This document shows positions 34,081 through 45,944 of a DNA stretch of 64,000 nt, in pieces; position 1 is the first letter of the stretch, and each line of letters starts with the position of its first letter. Origin of the DNA: Aquarana catesbeiana (Eukaryota > Chordata > Amphibia > Anura > Ranidae); NCBI RefSeq assembly GCF_042186555.1, contig NC_133328.1, positions 61,250,074 to 61,314,073 of the forward strand. Reading direction: 5' to 3'. The position numbers and the translations under genes were made by a program. The notes under the pieces are model-generated. The model did no database searches. It was not told the DNA's origin and saw nothing but the letters and a program-made list of their open reading frames with translations.

Positions 34081-34980
34081 GCAATGGCACCCATTGTCAT
34101 ATGTTCATTTTATATTGGCTTTTCACATACAAATTCAATAAATACTGCACTATGGAGACTTCATCTGGCTCCCGGAGAGTTTTATTTACTACAGCTACAT
34201 CTGGATGGTGCGAGTTTCTGAACTGTCTTCCCCACAACAGATGGCAGATCTACACTGAGTGTGTGATTGCTGCTGTAACGGCAGCCAGCTTTTCCGGTGA
34301 GCGTCCATTTCATAGGGGTGTGGTGGATGATTCTGGAGCACTGTACTGAATCACCTCTTCGTTTTTCAAGTCATCACCAATTTTTTTGTGCACATCTTTG
34401 CACTGAACTATTGCGTTTTCACCAATAAGTTTATATTTCTTATCCTATCATGGGACTGTGCATTTAAATCTGTATTTTTCACTATATTGGTTTTTCATTG
34501 TTGATCTCCATTCAAGTTTGGACTTATATATTTTTTTTCACTTTAGCATTTTTTCACTTTAACACTTTTTTGCAATTTCAATGTGCTGTCCATTTATAAA
34601 ACAGTATTTACATTTCATCGCTGTTCATTAACTTTTGGCGCTACACACCTTTTCTTAAGATTATTTTGTAAGTTTGGTATATTACTTATCTGTGTCAGCT
34701 GCCACCCCACCACAGCACAGAGATACACCTTTTTTATTAATGTCTGATGGTCGTTGACCAGCCCAAAAAAAAAAATGCAGACTGCCGACACACATATTGT
34801 GCCCTCATGTCACTCCTGCCAAAAGAAAGGTCCAGCAGATGAAACATGATGTAAACAGATAGTAGCCATCGATCAAAATCAAATTCCAAAATTTGAAAAA
34901 CTTTGGCATCCTTGGATAAAACAACAGTTCCTGTCAAACTTCAATGACTCTGTCCTGTTGCCATGGTAACAGATTAAATG
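34080..34980. repeat. Degraded dispersed repeats
   Basis: The blocks ACTTTTGGCGCTACACACC and GCAGACTGCCGACACACAT are recalled from ranid interspersed repeats. The former is probably the tail of a retroelement, running from about 34170 to 34690. Borders uncertain. Confidence 0.35.
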
Positions 34981-35518
34981 ACTTACAGAGACACCCATTC
35001 TAAGGCTTCAAAGAGAACTAAAAAGAATAATAAACTGACGAGCGGGACAACCTTGTGGACCATACCTCTACCTTTCAACCCTTTTTCTTCTTTCTCTTTC
35101 CTTTTCTCCACCTTACGATTAAAGCTCATTATCAGAATTTATTTGACCTATATACACTCTACTTGTAAACAATATGTATAGTAGGTATAAATCATTTAAA
35201 TACCTACAAAAGTAACTAAGGAAATGATATATATCTTTAATTTAGATTTACGTGAACCCAATGTTTAATATTTGAAATTTCATGATATTTACCTATATAA
35301 ACCCTACTGTAAAACAATGAGCTTACTTTATAGATCCTTGTAAACTTACTTTATGTATCTTTATAACATTGTATACTCAATAAACTTCTTTTGACAAGGA
35401 AACATGATGTAAACAGAGGGTCAGGGTTTCCCGACTGACGTCATTGACCAAATATGGACATGACCATATTTGGTTCGCTATAATACAAGTGGTTTTGGTC
35501 TGAACCTTAGGTTCATCC
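34980..35518. other. No gene seen
   Basis: This is an AT-rich stretch. AATAAA occurs at 35380 (ACTCAATAAACTTC). No supporting exon is visible. Confidence 0.35.
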
Positions 35519-35521
35519 TTA

Positions 35522-35955
35522 TGCCCTGTACACACGGTCGGACTTTGTTCGGACATTCCGACAACAAAATCCTAGGATTTTTTCCGACGGATGTTGGCTC
35601 AAACTTGTCTTGCATACACACGGTCACACAAAGTTGTCGGAAAATCCCATCGTTCTGAGCGCGGTGACGTAAAACACGTACATCGGGACTATAAATGGGG
35701 CAGTGGCCAATAGCTTTCATCTCTTTAATTATTCTGAGCATGCGTGGCACTTTGTCCGTCAGATTTGTGTACACACGATCGGAATTTCCGACAACGGATT
35801 TTGTTGTCGGAAAATTTTATTTCCTGCTCTCAAACTTTGTGTGTCGGAAAATCCGATGGAAAATGTGTGATGGAGCCTACACACGGTCGGAATTTCTGAC
35901 AACAAGGTCCTATCACACATTTTCCGTCGGAAAATCCGACCATGTGTACGAGGCA
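35522..35955. mobile_element. Harbinger-type MITE, subfamily B
   Basis: The ends are TGCCCTGTACACACGGTCGG and CCATGTGTACGAGGCA, with TTA on both sides (35519-35521, 35956-35958). Internal repeats of GTTGTCGGAAAATCCG and complement are present. Open frames on both strands follow from this symmetry. Confidence 0.9.
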
Positions 35956-35959
35956 TTAG

Positions 35960-37845
35960 AGTGCAATTATGATTAAATTTATTTTTGTCATATTCAAACT
36001 GTTTACGTTCCTCTGATTCTGATTGTATATCATATAAAACATTAAAAAAAACAAAAAAACAGCACAGTTGGAGTAGTTTGCTTTTACATTCATTTTGCCT
36101 CTCTGAAAATTCAGATGAATCCATTTGAACAAAACAAACAGGGAAAGGGAGAAAGGGGATCTGACTCATTTACATGTGTGTGTGTAAATTTCATCCTAAG
36201 CTATTGAGCTCTGTTAACTAAAGGCTTTTTTAGCATAGCAAATAAGAAAAGCCTGCAAGATTGGAAAAGGAGTCAAAGGGCTCGTTTAAATCGCCAGACT
36301 GGGCCACTCGCAGACAGTTTGCCCCCAGGACCGCTCATCTGTGCCTAAATGCATATAACTGCTCAGATGTGGACTACATGTGAACAGACATAGCACCTGT
36401 TGGCCTGAAATTGCTTTGCACAGGCTGCTGACTGTGGCTAATTGCAAACACCTGAGTGTACCCATGGCAGAGAAACATTGATTTTTTGACGGTATACTTC
36501 CCAGATCAGTGACGTAAATGAGCCCTAAAGCTTTGCCTGCTGGCTATAAGAATAAGAATATAAGAAAGAAGAATATAAAATATGCTTACTCAATATTTCA
36601 TATATACTCGGCTAAAAAATGCATTTTTTAATGCTAACCATAACAAAGGAAGAAAGGTAATTTATATACAAAAGCTCCATTCATTCCTTTGGAGGTTGCC
36701 CTTTGTTACTGACATAAGAGCTTAAGAGATGTAAACATGTTTATATAGCTCAGACTAATTCTATAAATCCGCCATGGTCCACTGCAAGAAAACACTGTGG
36801 TTTCCGCTTCACTGCATTTCTTCTATAAGCTCTTTCCAATGAATTTCATACAGAGATATTCAGACAGGCACTTTAATATCTTAGTGCTGCACTCCATGGT
36901 GGTTCTTAAGTGATTTAACACTAATCAGTTTGAGGCAGAGATTGCAGCGTTGTGGCAGATACATACAGAATCTACACCTCATTATGGCTGATGGACACTT
37001 TACATATTTGTTACATCTTTTAAAAATGATGGATTCTAAAGAAAAACTACAGTGCACTCGTCAGCAGGATATACACCCAGAGGTTTTTTTTCCATTTAAC
37101 CTGCTGGTTGAATGAAAAAAAAAAAAAACACACAGATTTCCGCATCCGTACAAGCAATATGGATGCAGTGATCTCCCCTGCTGTGCTATTGCGTTCTGGC
37201 AGCGGGACTCTCCCCTCTCTCCCCTTGTCAAAGTACACAGATCAGCTCTGCAGCCATTGGCTGCAGTAGCTGATCAAACACTGGATTTCCAGCAGGACTG
37301 TTAGATAGAAGCAGGTTTAACGATCAGCCTCTGTTGAACAGCGGGGGCACAGATAAGGAGGGAGGGACAGTGAATGGCAGGATCAACCAGGGTTTTTGCA
37401 ATCTAAAGAAAACAAATGTTCAAGTGGCAATGTGAGTATGAACAGTATGTAATATAGTATGTACTGATAGTTTATAATGATTTGGGTTGACTGTCAGAGT
37501 CATATAGCTTCCCCAGAGATCCAGGAAACCATAGAGGAAACATGTTCCACTTGACTTCGCCACCTACAATGGAAAAAATAGACTGCACCTGCCTACAAGC
37601 TGATGTAGAAAATTTTCAGCTTCTACCTAGCGAGTGGGCCATTTTCAGGATCTGGAAAATATAGGTCAAATTGAAAAAAGAGGGAACTGCCCTGCTGAAC
37701 GAGGGGCATTTGCTAACCACGCATGTGCTGGTCTTTAGGCTAGGTTCACCTGGGTGATGTTTCTGAGTGTGATCTTGCTGGTAAAATGGTCCACAATAGC
37801 CCCTGTTTAATTGGTAGTTATGTCTACACATGCAGTTGAATGTAC
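35960..37845. other. No gene seen; one GC-richer patch
   Basis: This is mostly AT-rich sequence. About 37100-37400 (GCAGTGATCTCCCCTGCTG, GCTGCAGTAGCTGATC) looks like a degraded dispersed repeat. No exon is visible. Confidence 0.4.
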
Positions 37846-37849
37846 AGTA

Positions 37850-38282
37850 GTACCTTGGATTACAAGCATAATCCGTTCCAGAAGAATGCTTGTATTTCAA
37901 AGCACTCGTATATCAAAGCAAGTTTCCCCATATGAATGAATGGAAACTCTGATAATTTGTTCCAGTGTCACTGCTAGTGTATGCAGTACCGCATGTGGCC
38001 AGAGATGGGGGGGAGCGACGGAGACACTCGGAAACACTCAGAGACACTCGGAGACGCTCTGAGATACTCTGGAACAGAGTGTTTCCGAGTGTCTCCTAGC
38101 GGCTCAGAGTGTCTCAGAGCGTCACCAGCGCCCCTGCACCTCTGGCCACCCCAGAAGCTTGAATCCTGCTCATCTTGCGAGACAATGCTCACAAATAGAG
38201 TCAAGATTTTTTTTAAAAACAGCTCGTATTGCAAAACACCCTCGTAAACCGCGTTACTCGTAATCCGAGGTTTTACTGTAGT
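37850..38282. mobile_element. MITE (CAGTAGTACCTTGGATTAC family)
   Basis: The left end CAGTAGTACCTTGGATTACA faces the right end CGTAATCCGAGGTTTTACTG. The middle holds GAGACACTC repeats in both orientations (about 38020-38120). Similar elements are recalled from several vertebrates. Non-coding. Confidence 0.7.
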
Positions 38283-39360
38283 AGTAATCATTTGCACAAA
38301 TTTGGAACACTGCTTTATCATTAGCAGTATCAATGATCTGTGCTGTACTTCACTGCTTACTGCAATTATTTGTAAGGTGATCATGGGCAATGCTTGCTGT
38401 AGCAAAAATCATCCACACGCTTCCACCCTTAGCATAAGCTGTAATGACAGACAGGTTGATATATTGTGGCTGAACACTGAACGACAGCCTTGATTCATCA
38501 TAAAAGGCATTCTGTGATTTGGTGAGAGGGCCAGTGGTAAACATCATGATCTCTACCTTGTCCAATCACAGAACGGCCTGTATTCTGTAAAATAAGTACA
38601 AGACATTTTATGAATTCGGGAGATTTAGAGCCTGCACAGACACGACGTTGGCAGAGAATGTTTGGTGAATGCCAGATTCACCGCTTTATGAATATGCCCC
38701 TTAATCTCCTGCCTAGAGAAATCTCTCTCTCTATTTCCTAAACTGGAAAGTAAAGGATTTGGCTGGAGTTTAACTATAAAGCCCAACCCCGGGAATTACA
38801 AAAAAACACCTTTGCAGTGTGCAAGGGTTAACTGCTTGTTAATTCTATGGGATGAGTAATAAGGTGTAACACTTACTTTACTTCTGGCTCCAGGAGGCTC
38901 TCCATCACCACAGAGTTCCTCCATCACAGACTCAGAGGCTCCCATCACATCAGAGTCCCCTATCCCCACAGAGTTCCCCATTGGATGACAGAGTCCTCTC
39001 ATCCCGTTCTGATCCAGGGCAAACTGGGTCCAGTACTTGTGGTACCTTGGTTCAACCCAAATGGCACCCTGGTTGAAGAAATACAGGCCTAGAGTTAACA
39101 AGCATTTAACCATTCCTATGCGGAGGGGGAACACCTGTATGGGTAGACTTTTGTAATTCTTTGATTTGAGATTCGATCAAGGTCTCTGGGTTTGAGAGGG
39201 TTATGCCAATTGAATTAGGCTTATTTTATCTCAGTTTAGATGGAAATAGTTCTTTGCAAAGTTCCTCTTTCAAAAGACTATTTCTGTAAACCAGCTTGCA
39301 ATTTATATTTTTCAGCCAACTGAGAGAAGATTCTAATATTTAAAGAACTAAAGGCAAAAC
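38283..39360. other. No gene seen
   Basis: The minus frame at 38796-39134 has no signal, domain or splice support. A hydrophobic start alone does not justify a call. No repeat is recognised. Confidence 0.35.
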
Positions 39361-39745
39361 TTTTAAAAAAATTTCGAATAGAAAGGTATACCACTGTTTT
39401 TCATTTTTCCAATCTGTGTCCTTATCGGGGAGATTTTGCTTCATTTGCAGTCCCATAACTAAAACAGGAAGTGAAAGGTGATCTCTTCAAAGTGAGGCAA
39501 TCCCTAGTTGCACCAGGGTCACCAGAACTAGGGTCCTCATTGGAAGATTTCCCTTCTATTCCTGTTCTGTGACAACCCAAAATGTGGGAATTTCTTTCAT
39601 TGGTGATAACAATAATGGTAAACAGGACAAATAGAGAGGTTAATTTCCTTAACAGGGTAAGAGATAGCAATAAAAGCCTAAAAGATGTTCTTATCCCTCT
39701 CTACATTATCTAAAATGAAAAGTTTTGCTTTTAGTTATACTTTAA
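39360..39745. repeat. Copy of the AGAGGGTTATAAC MITE family
   Basis: It contains AAACAGGAAGTGAAAGGTG, GGGTCACCAGAACTAGGGTC and ATTGGAAGATTTCCCTTC. The order matches the copies at 13460 and 41690. Confidence 0.55.
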
Positions 39746-39899
39746 CTCCAGGTCACTCATATTTGTTGGAAATGAAAATAATTGGATTGGACATGTCACA
39801 GCTACTTTTAGGAATGACCCCTCGTTGAAATGAAGTTGGCCATACACTAGTAGATTTTTGAAGGACCGTTCATACAAACATTCATATGAATATAGCGCT

Positions 39900-40666
39900 C
39901 ACCCCTGGAGGAGCTGCTGGAAATATACATGTCTCCCTTACATGTTAAAAGGCTGCCAGCCTTGCTACCAGATCCAGAAGTCCAACAACAAAATTCAGGC
40001 TCAATCTAGGGGTGTCTTTTAAAGTTTTATTGCAGATCTTGAACACAGGCAGGAAGGAGGTATGAGGGTGCAGGATACTCAAAAATGCATGCAGGTCTTG
40101 GAGGACAGATTCTTAAACAAAGTCTTGTTTTAGCAAAATTGGGCTCATCAGTAGAAGCTTTAAAGTAATGCTGGAGCTATAGGCAAATGGTCCTACTCAC
40201 AATATCCAGAGGCAGCTCCCACCCAGCTCCCCTGATCCTCTTTAGTGAAAGATTTCCCTCTCCAGCCCAGCTTCTTCAGGTAGTGTCCTTCAGCAAGTCT
40301 ACTTTAATCCAGCTTCATTCAGGCCCTCAGCCATTGCACATGCAGAGGCCTAACAGCAGTAACTCTTGACCCCTGGAGGAAGGAGACCCCAGGAGAGAGC
40401 TCTAATCAGACCCTCCCAAACATTTATCTTCTCCCCAGCTACACCTTCTGGGACAGCCTTCCATGGGATTAACTAGGGTCAGATAAATATTCATAATCCA
40501 GGGACTGACCCTCCTACACTATTTCTGGAACATTTTTTCAGAGACAGACAGAAACAATCAGCCACCAGATTTAGGGATGAACCTGATCAGACCTAAAAAA
40601 TAAATTGCAGCTCAGCTGGTTACAGCAAAGCCATACACTAAATTTAGCTAGCCCAGGGCAGGGACA
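39900..40666 (-). mobile_element. LTR-like block, minus orientation
   Basis: On the minus strand it begins TGTAGTGTCCCTGCCCTGG (40666) and reaches AATAAAACTTT at about 40033. It then continues to an uncertain end near 39900. There is no coding frame. The start resembles the LTR-like blocks at 19600 and 59264. No target duplication is identified. Confidence 0.4.
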
Positions 40667-41108
40667 CTACACAAAAATTCTTAGTACATTTGATGACTTT
40701 ACAAATGTTGTTTGAATGTACTTCAAAATTGTATTTGCTTTTAACATCCGATTTTTGAATGAATAGGCTTTCCTGAAGGAAAACCACAGTTAAAAATGTA
40801 TTTGTTCATAAAAAAAATTCCATCCTTCAAATTTTCTCATCACTGTGGTCAAGTGAACTTTCATTTGACCCCACTAATGATTAGAGTTTCTAACAGGTGT
40901 TCTTAAAACAAATCAATTTGAACGAAATTCTGATGACTAGCTTTAGGATGCAGTCACTGCACATAAATCAGTAAGATGCAGTTTTCTGTTGATAAACGTG
41001 GTGGAAACAGCTTGATGAACTCTTTAATTTGATGCATTGCCCCATTAGGATGTTCATTGTTGCACCAAAATAGTAAATGGACATACAAGTTACAGTTTTA
41101 AACATCTC

Positions 41109-41445
41109 ACAATGTTTGAAGTTCCGTTCGCGTCTTGCACAACATAATCTACCATATCAAGGTGTAACAGCTGTTCCACATATGTGCACTGGGTTAGTGT
41201 CCAAAGTTTGGTCCTAATCTTCTCTGCTTCCAAGTAAATACACAGAGGCCATAGATGGTATACTTTCATCTCCACTTTAAAGATGAGCTTATCTTTGTAT
41301 TCAGTATTAACAATACATTTCCCAATGAAAGCTTTGTAGAAAAAAAATCCAAAATCAGATGACTTTGAGAGCACACACCGCTCAGCCCCCAGAGGGGGAT
41401 GCTGGAATTTCAGTTCTACTCCTATAGAGAAGCAATTGCTACCTT
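41109..41445 (-). CDS. Possible coding exon, unrecognised
   Basis: On the minus strand an acceptor-like TTTTTCTTGCAAAG precedes an open frame. It starts SNCFSIGVELKFQH, continues through CVLSKSSDFGF and LWPLCIYLEAEKIRTK, and reaches DANGTSN just before GTGAGA. The composition (five cysteines, balanced charges, no low complexity) is more protein-like than the surrounding frames. In-frame stops lie outside both borders, as for an exon. No family is recognised and no neighbouring exon is found. It could be chance or a pseudogene fragment. Confidence 0.25.
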
Positions 41446-41689
41446 TGCAAGAAAAATTTCAGAACGACTGGCTTTTCAGTGCTTTGAGTGGGTCATGACA
41501 TAACCAAGCCACTGTTCCATAGGAATTGGGGCTTGTTTTCAGCCATTAATTAGAGTATGGGGACAGAGTTAGCCAACATTTCAATTGTTTAAAGTGATTC
41601 TTAACGGGGATTCCTTATTCCTGCTGGATGGACCGTCAATGGAAAGAAGAAACAATCCCAATATTCTTGGACGCTGATGAGCCCATATT

Positions 41690-42030
41690 GTAGTAATTGC
41701 CAGGCCAGCTGGTTTTAGTTGGAGACACACTGTTGGGGAAATTTTCCTTCACTTCCTGTCCTGAAGGGCATCAAGAAATCTCTTCAAAGTGTGGAAAAAT
41801 CAAGTCTTAGCTATAAGTTCCACATGTGTTCCCATTGGAGCATTTCCCTTCACTAAGAATGTGGGATTTACTATAACTTTCTACCCAGGTAAAATGGTCA
41901 CCAAGACAAATAGAAAGGCAGAATCTCTCTATCAGGGACACAGGCAGTAATAAAAACCTTACAAAAGATCTAATCCTTCCCTACTCCATTCAAAACTATT
42001 AAAAAACTGGCAAAAGATATACTTTAAAGT
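41690..42030. repeat. Copy of the AGAGGGTTATAAC MITE family
   Basis: It contains GGGAAATTTTCCTTCACTTC, CCCATTGGAGCATTTCCC and AGATATACTTTAAAGT. Non-coding. Confidence 0.5.
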
Positions 42031-43760
42031 ACATTTTGTATCTAATACACATTTTACTAGCTTGCTTCTCCCCAATTTTGTAATTGCAATAAAACACAAC
42101 TCTGGAAAATGTGAACATTATCCCTTTCAGTGGGGCTGCACAAGGGAAAGGAAAAGCACTATCCTCCACTCCTCAGACAGACAGTGCTCTGGCAATGGAT
42201 TGACCTTGGTGTCAACACGGCCAATGCAGAGCTTTAAACCTTGCACTGGTCTTGATGACATAAGGACCCTAGACCGCTGGAGCATAGGAAAAAAGAAGCT
42301 GCAGTACCCAGTCTAGCAGCGCAGAGGATTTGGTAAGTAAATCTTGCTTAACAAGTTTCCTAGACCTAAACAAGCAATTTGCCCTTGAAGTGGGAGCACA
42401 GCCCCACTGCAAAGGAGAATGTTTAATTTTTCCGATTTCCCGGAGTGGGACTTTAAAAAAAGATTAGCCAGCAAAGGTAGTTCAGTGCAATTATTGTCTC
42501 TTGCCTAACAACCGTTGAGATGAGTTTGCAGCCACACAAGGAGCGCATTATTTTCATTCGATTAATAGACCTGCATTGTAGGAAGAACCAGTAAAGCACA
42601 ACCATTGTGGAGCACTGCCATGCTGAAGACATTGCAAATATAAAGACAATACAAGACTGCCCCATGTAAATATATACTCACAAAATGCATATATTTGGAA
42701 ATAGGTTTGGTCCAAATAAACAATTTCAAGTCAAATTAAACATGGAAATCAGCTTTAAATACTGTCCTACTTTTAATTTCTGGCTATTTCCCATAAAATA
42801 GACATAAAGCATGTATGGCTGTAGACTTCATGGGAAAATTCCTGGAGCAGGTGGCTTTCTTCTTTTAAATAAACGGGTCAACTGTACTGAGGATGCTTTG
42901 AGATGACTGGGTGAATAGGCAGGGCACTGATGAAAGGTAGTATAATTGCTCATAATACAAAGAGAGGGAGATGAGCAAATGAGAGACTGTTAAAATGAAC
43001 TGTTACTTTGACATTAACCATATCATAACTACAAAGAGCAGGAAATTGAGCAGAACAGAAGGGACTGGCAAAACATCAAAACAAAACAGTTCATAAAAGC
43101 AGATGGCTCATGTCAAATAATTTATTCCATCATAATTTAAGGTGAACCTGTTGGCCTTTTGAACTGTAACTGAAATCATGGCTTGGTGCTTACACGAGGA
43201 GAGAGCCAGGTGACAGCACCGATGTATGAGCGGCCAATCACCAAGTGCCACCGCTGTCATATGACAGAAAGTTGAGGGAATCCACTCCACTTCTTTTAAA
43301 TCCACTCCACTACAGTGGTGGGGAATCAAATGGTCTCTTAAAAACACATCTTTTATACTTACCGTTAGCTCCTCTGGTGAATTCAGTCTTCTCTCTTTTT
43401 TGCAGAGCTAGAAGCACCATTAGGTTCTTCAGCATATGCTCTGCAGGGACACATTAGTGGCATAATGGATGGCTAGGATCTTCAGCATCCAACACATGAA
43501 TGTGTTGGACACCTGTGTCAACCTGATTCCAGTCCTTGCAAACATCACTAATGTGTCCCATAAAGCTGATGCTTAATACCTTAGTGGTGCTTAAAGTTCT
43601 GCAAAAAGAGCAAAGACTGAATCCACCGGAGGTCTTAATGGTAAGTGAAATACAAGAAATTCAGAGAGAGATGGTCGTTAAGATACTGTACATATATTGG
43701 AAAGAATTTGGGAAAACACCACTCTCCCATATGGTGATTGGACTTTTAAGGATGTGAGGC
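42030..43760. other. No gene seen
   Basis: No exon, RNA gene or full repeat is recognised. The short frames here lack support. Confidence 0.35.
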
Positions 43761-43808
43761 TGTCATTGAGGTAAGCACAAACAATTTGTCGATAATAAAA
43801 TAGTATGT

Positions 43809-43966
43809 TTATTACAGAAACATAAAAAGCATAAAAATTGACAAACACATTGAGCCCCATTTGGCAATTGCCAATAATACTTGAATCCTTTAAAAGCTTG
43901 AAAGATGCTGGTGCATTGGGTATTCCGATGCGTTTCGCAGAGTCATGAACTGCTTTTTCTGGGCAA
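43809..43966 (-). ncRNA. Hammerhead-like motif and downstream AATAAA, degenerate
   Basis: On the minus strand, from 43966 down, it reads UUGCC, CAGAAAA (CUGANGA box damaged), a GCAG...CUGC stem II, GAAAC-GC-AUC and GGAA. AATAAA follows at 43814-43809. Stem II and GAAA are clear; the left box is not. Confidence 0.3.
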
Positions 43967-44094
43967 CTCTACATGCATCTATATTTATCAATCAGATTAC
44001 AAAAAGCATCATTATAATAACATTAATATCATTTTAATTTAATTTTTTCTCATAACACATATGATACCATTACTATAAGTGCTCACCAAATTAC

Positions 44095-44985
44095 ATAATA
44101 TTGCCTCACTGCACCTCTTAAAAGCTGCCAAACGCTTGATATCAATATATTGGAAGAGAACCCAGGTAAGGTAAACGAGATCATGGAGGCAGAGGAGTGG
44201 ATATTCACCTGTAAGGGTACATTGGAACACTTCCATACAACATGGGCAACCTGGCAAGAACACACCGCAGCTGTGGAATATGCCTCATCTAGCCTCGATG
44301 TTGCCCTTCTGAAATGAGCAGATCCCCCCCTTCTGTCTTTTTGCAAAATGGTATGCAAAAAAGATATGTGTATGTGAGTGGTCTCGTGGACTTCGAAGGT
44401 ATACAATGCGTCCAATCCTTCCCCTCCTTTTCCTCTACTTCTTATCTTACCCCCCCCCCCTTCTTCGCCTCTTACCTTCTCATTGATTCTTTGGTCACCT
44501 ACTGTTGATGTTGCACCCAGGAGATATGAGGTGCTTAGGTAACTAGACTAAGTGCACGATAGATAATCTTATATTATCACTCTGGTGGTCTCGGGCTCCC
44601 AATAGACCATGAGGTGGGTGCCAGAGCAACCCCCCCGTGTGGTGTTCATGCCTTGTGGCCCATTGATTACCGCCCAGACCTTGTTACAGTCAGTATGACC
44701 TCCTTTTCCTTCTGGGTTGGCCTCTGATCCCTATGGTTACACAGGATACCGCTGATTCCTTTTAGGCTGGGGTTTGTGGCGTCTCTGGGTATGTTGGCTT
44801 CGACCTTTAGTTTCTTTTGTGTACCACGTTTCGTTTTTCGTCCCCCCTGTTTTTTTTCTTTTGTTTCTTCCAATATGTACTCTCATATATGTCACTCAGG
44901 TGATTTCTAAAGTGTGCTTTGAAGCATGGTTGGATACATGTAGACAACTGTTTGCGCATGTTATACTGCTATTTGTTATGATGTA
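44095..44985 (+). pseudogene. LINE tail: end of an L1/Tx1-like ORF2 plus 3' UTR
   Basis: In frame 1 the sequence encodes ASLHLLKAAKRLISIYWK. After a frameshift at about 44165 it continues VNEIMEAEEWIFTCKGT, then LEHFHTTWATW, and stops near 44315. The AAKRLI..YWK block and the terminal TW..W pattern are characteristic of the last residues of L1-type ORF2. A pyrimidine-rich 3' UTR-like region follows, with an 11-base C run near 44450. It is 5'-truncated and frameshifted, so dead. Confidence 0.55.
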
Positions 44986-45331
44986 GGGCGGCACAGTGGC
45001 GCAGTGGGTAGCACTTTTGCCTAGCAATAAGAAGGGTCGCTGGTTCGAATCCCGACCACGACACTACCTGCCTGGAGTTTGCATGTTCTCCCTGTGTCTG
45101 CGTGGGTTTCCTCCGGGTACTCCGGTTTCCTCCCACACTCCAAAGACATGCTGGTAGGTTAATTGGATCCTGTCTAAATTGGCCCTAGTATGTATGAATG
45201 TGAGTTAGGGACCTTAGATTGTAAGCTCCTTGAGGGTATAGGGACTGATGTGAATGTATAATATATATATGTAAAGCGCTGCGTAAATTGACGGCGCTAT
45301 ATAAGTACCTGAAATAAATAAATAAATAAAA
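44986..45331 (+). mobile_element. tRNA-derived SINE
   Basis: The head carries an A box TGGCGCAGTGG (44997-45007) and a B box GGTTCGAATCC (45042-45052), spaced as in a tRNA promoter for RNA polymerase III. The body includes GTTTCCTCCGGGTACTCCGG. The tail GCGCTGCGTAAATTGACGGC ends in (AAAT)n. ATGT occurs at both borders, perhaps a remnant of a duplication. This SINE type is recalled from fish and amphibians. Confidence 0.85.
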
Positions 45332-45483
45332 TGTCTGTGCATAAAACTAAACAAATAAAGATTATAAAAATAAGATACATGTATTATAAAAGTCTTTTTA
45401 ACCTTAACCACCTTATTTCTGGTGTATGTTTATTAATGGCAAGGTGGTGGACACTTATTTCTGTAATGTTATTTATGAATGCC

Positions 45484-45940
45484 AGCTGTTCTGTGAAGCC
45501 CTCAGGGATTTGTTAGAGAACCTTAGTGAACAAAGAGCATAATGAAGGCCAAGGAACATACCAGACAGGTCAGGGATAAAGTTGTGGAGAAGTTCAAAGC
45601 AGGGTTAGGTTATAAAAAAATATCCCAAGCTTTGAACATCTCACAGAGCACTGTTCAATCCATCATCCAAAATCGGAAAGCGTATGGCACAACTGCAAAC
45701 CTACCAAGACATGGCCATCCACCTAAAGTGACAGGCTGGGCAAGGAGAGCATTCATCAGAGAAGCAGCCAAGAGGCCCATGGTAACTCTGGAGGAGCTGC
45801 AGAGATCCACAGCTCAGGTGGGAGAATCTGTTCACAGGACAACTTTTAGTTGTGCTCTCCACAAATCTGGCCTTTATGGAAGAGTGGCAAGAAGAAAGCC
45901 ATTGTTAAAAGAAAGTCATAAGAAGTCCCGTTTGCAGGCT
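45484..45940 (+). pseudogene. Truncated Tc1 transposase
   Basis: It is the same lineage as the element at 23614. An open frame from 45542 encodes MKAKEHTRQVRDKVVEKFKA and the paired helix-turn-helix region through LPRHGHPPK. It breaks off after KPLLKESHKKSRLQ, before the catalytic domain. Both termini are missing. Confidence 0.85.
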
Positions 45941-45944
45941 ACTG

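Noticed and set aside
38796..39134. Secreted-looking minus-strand frame with a hydrophobic N-terminus
   Set aside because: There is no splice border, domain or upstream support. A hydrophobic start is common in AT-rich noncoding DNA.
44083..44415. Minus-strand 110-codon frame
   Set aside because: The plus strand reads as the end of an L1-type ORF2, so this is its antisense shadow.
44986..45060. Functional tRNA gene
   Set aside because: A and B boxes are present, but the cloverleaf is not intact and the sequence continues into a SINE body and A-rich tail.
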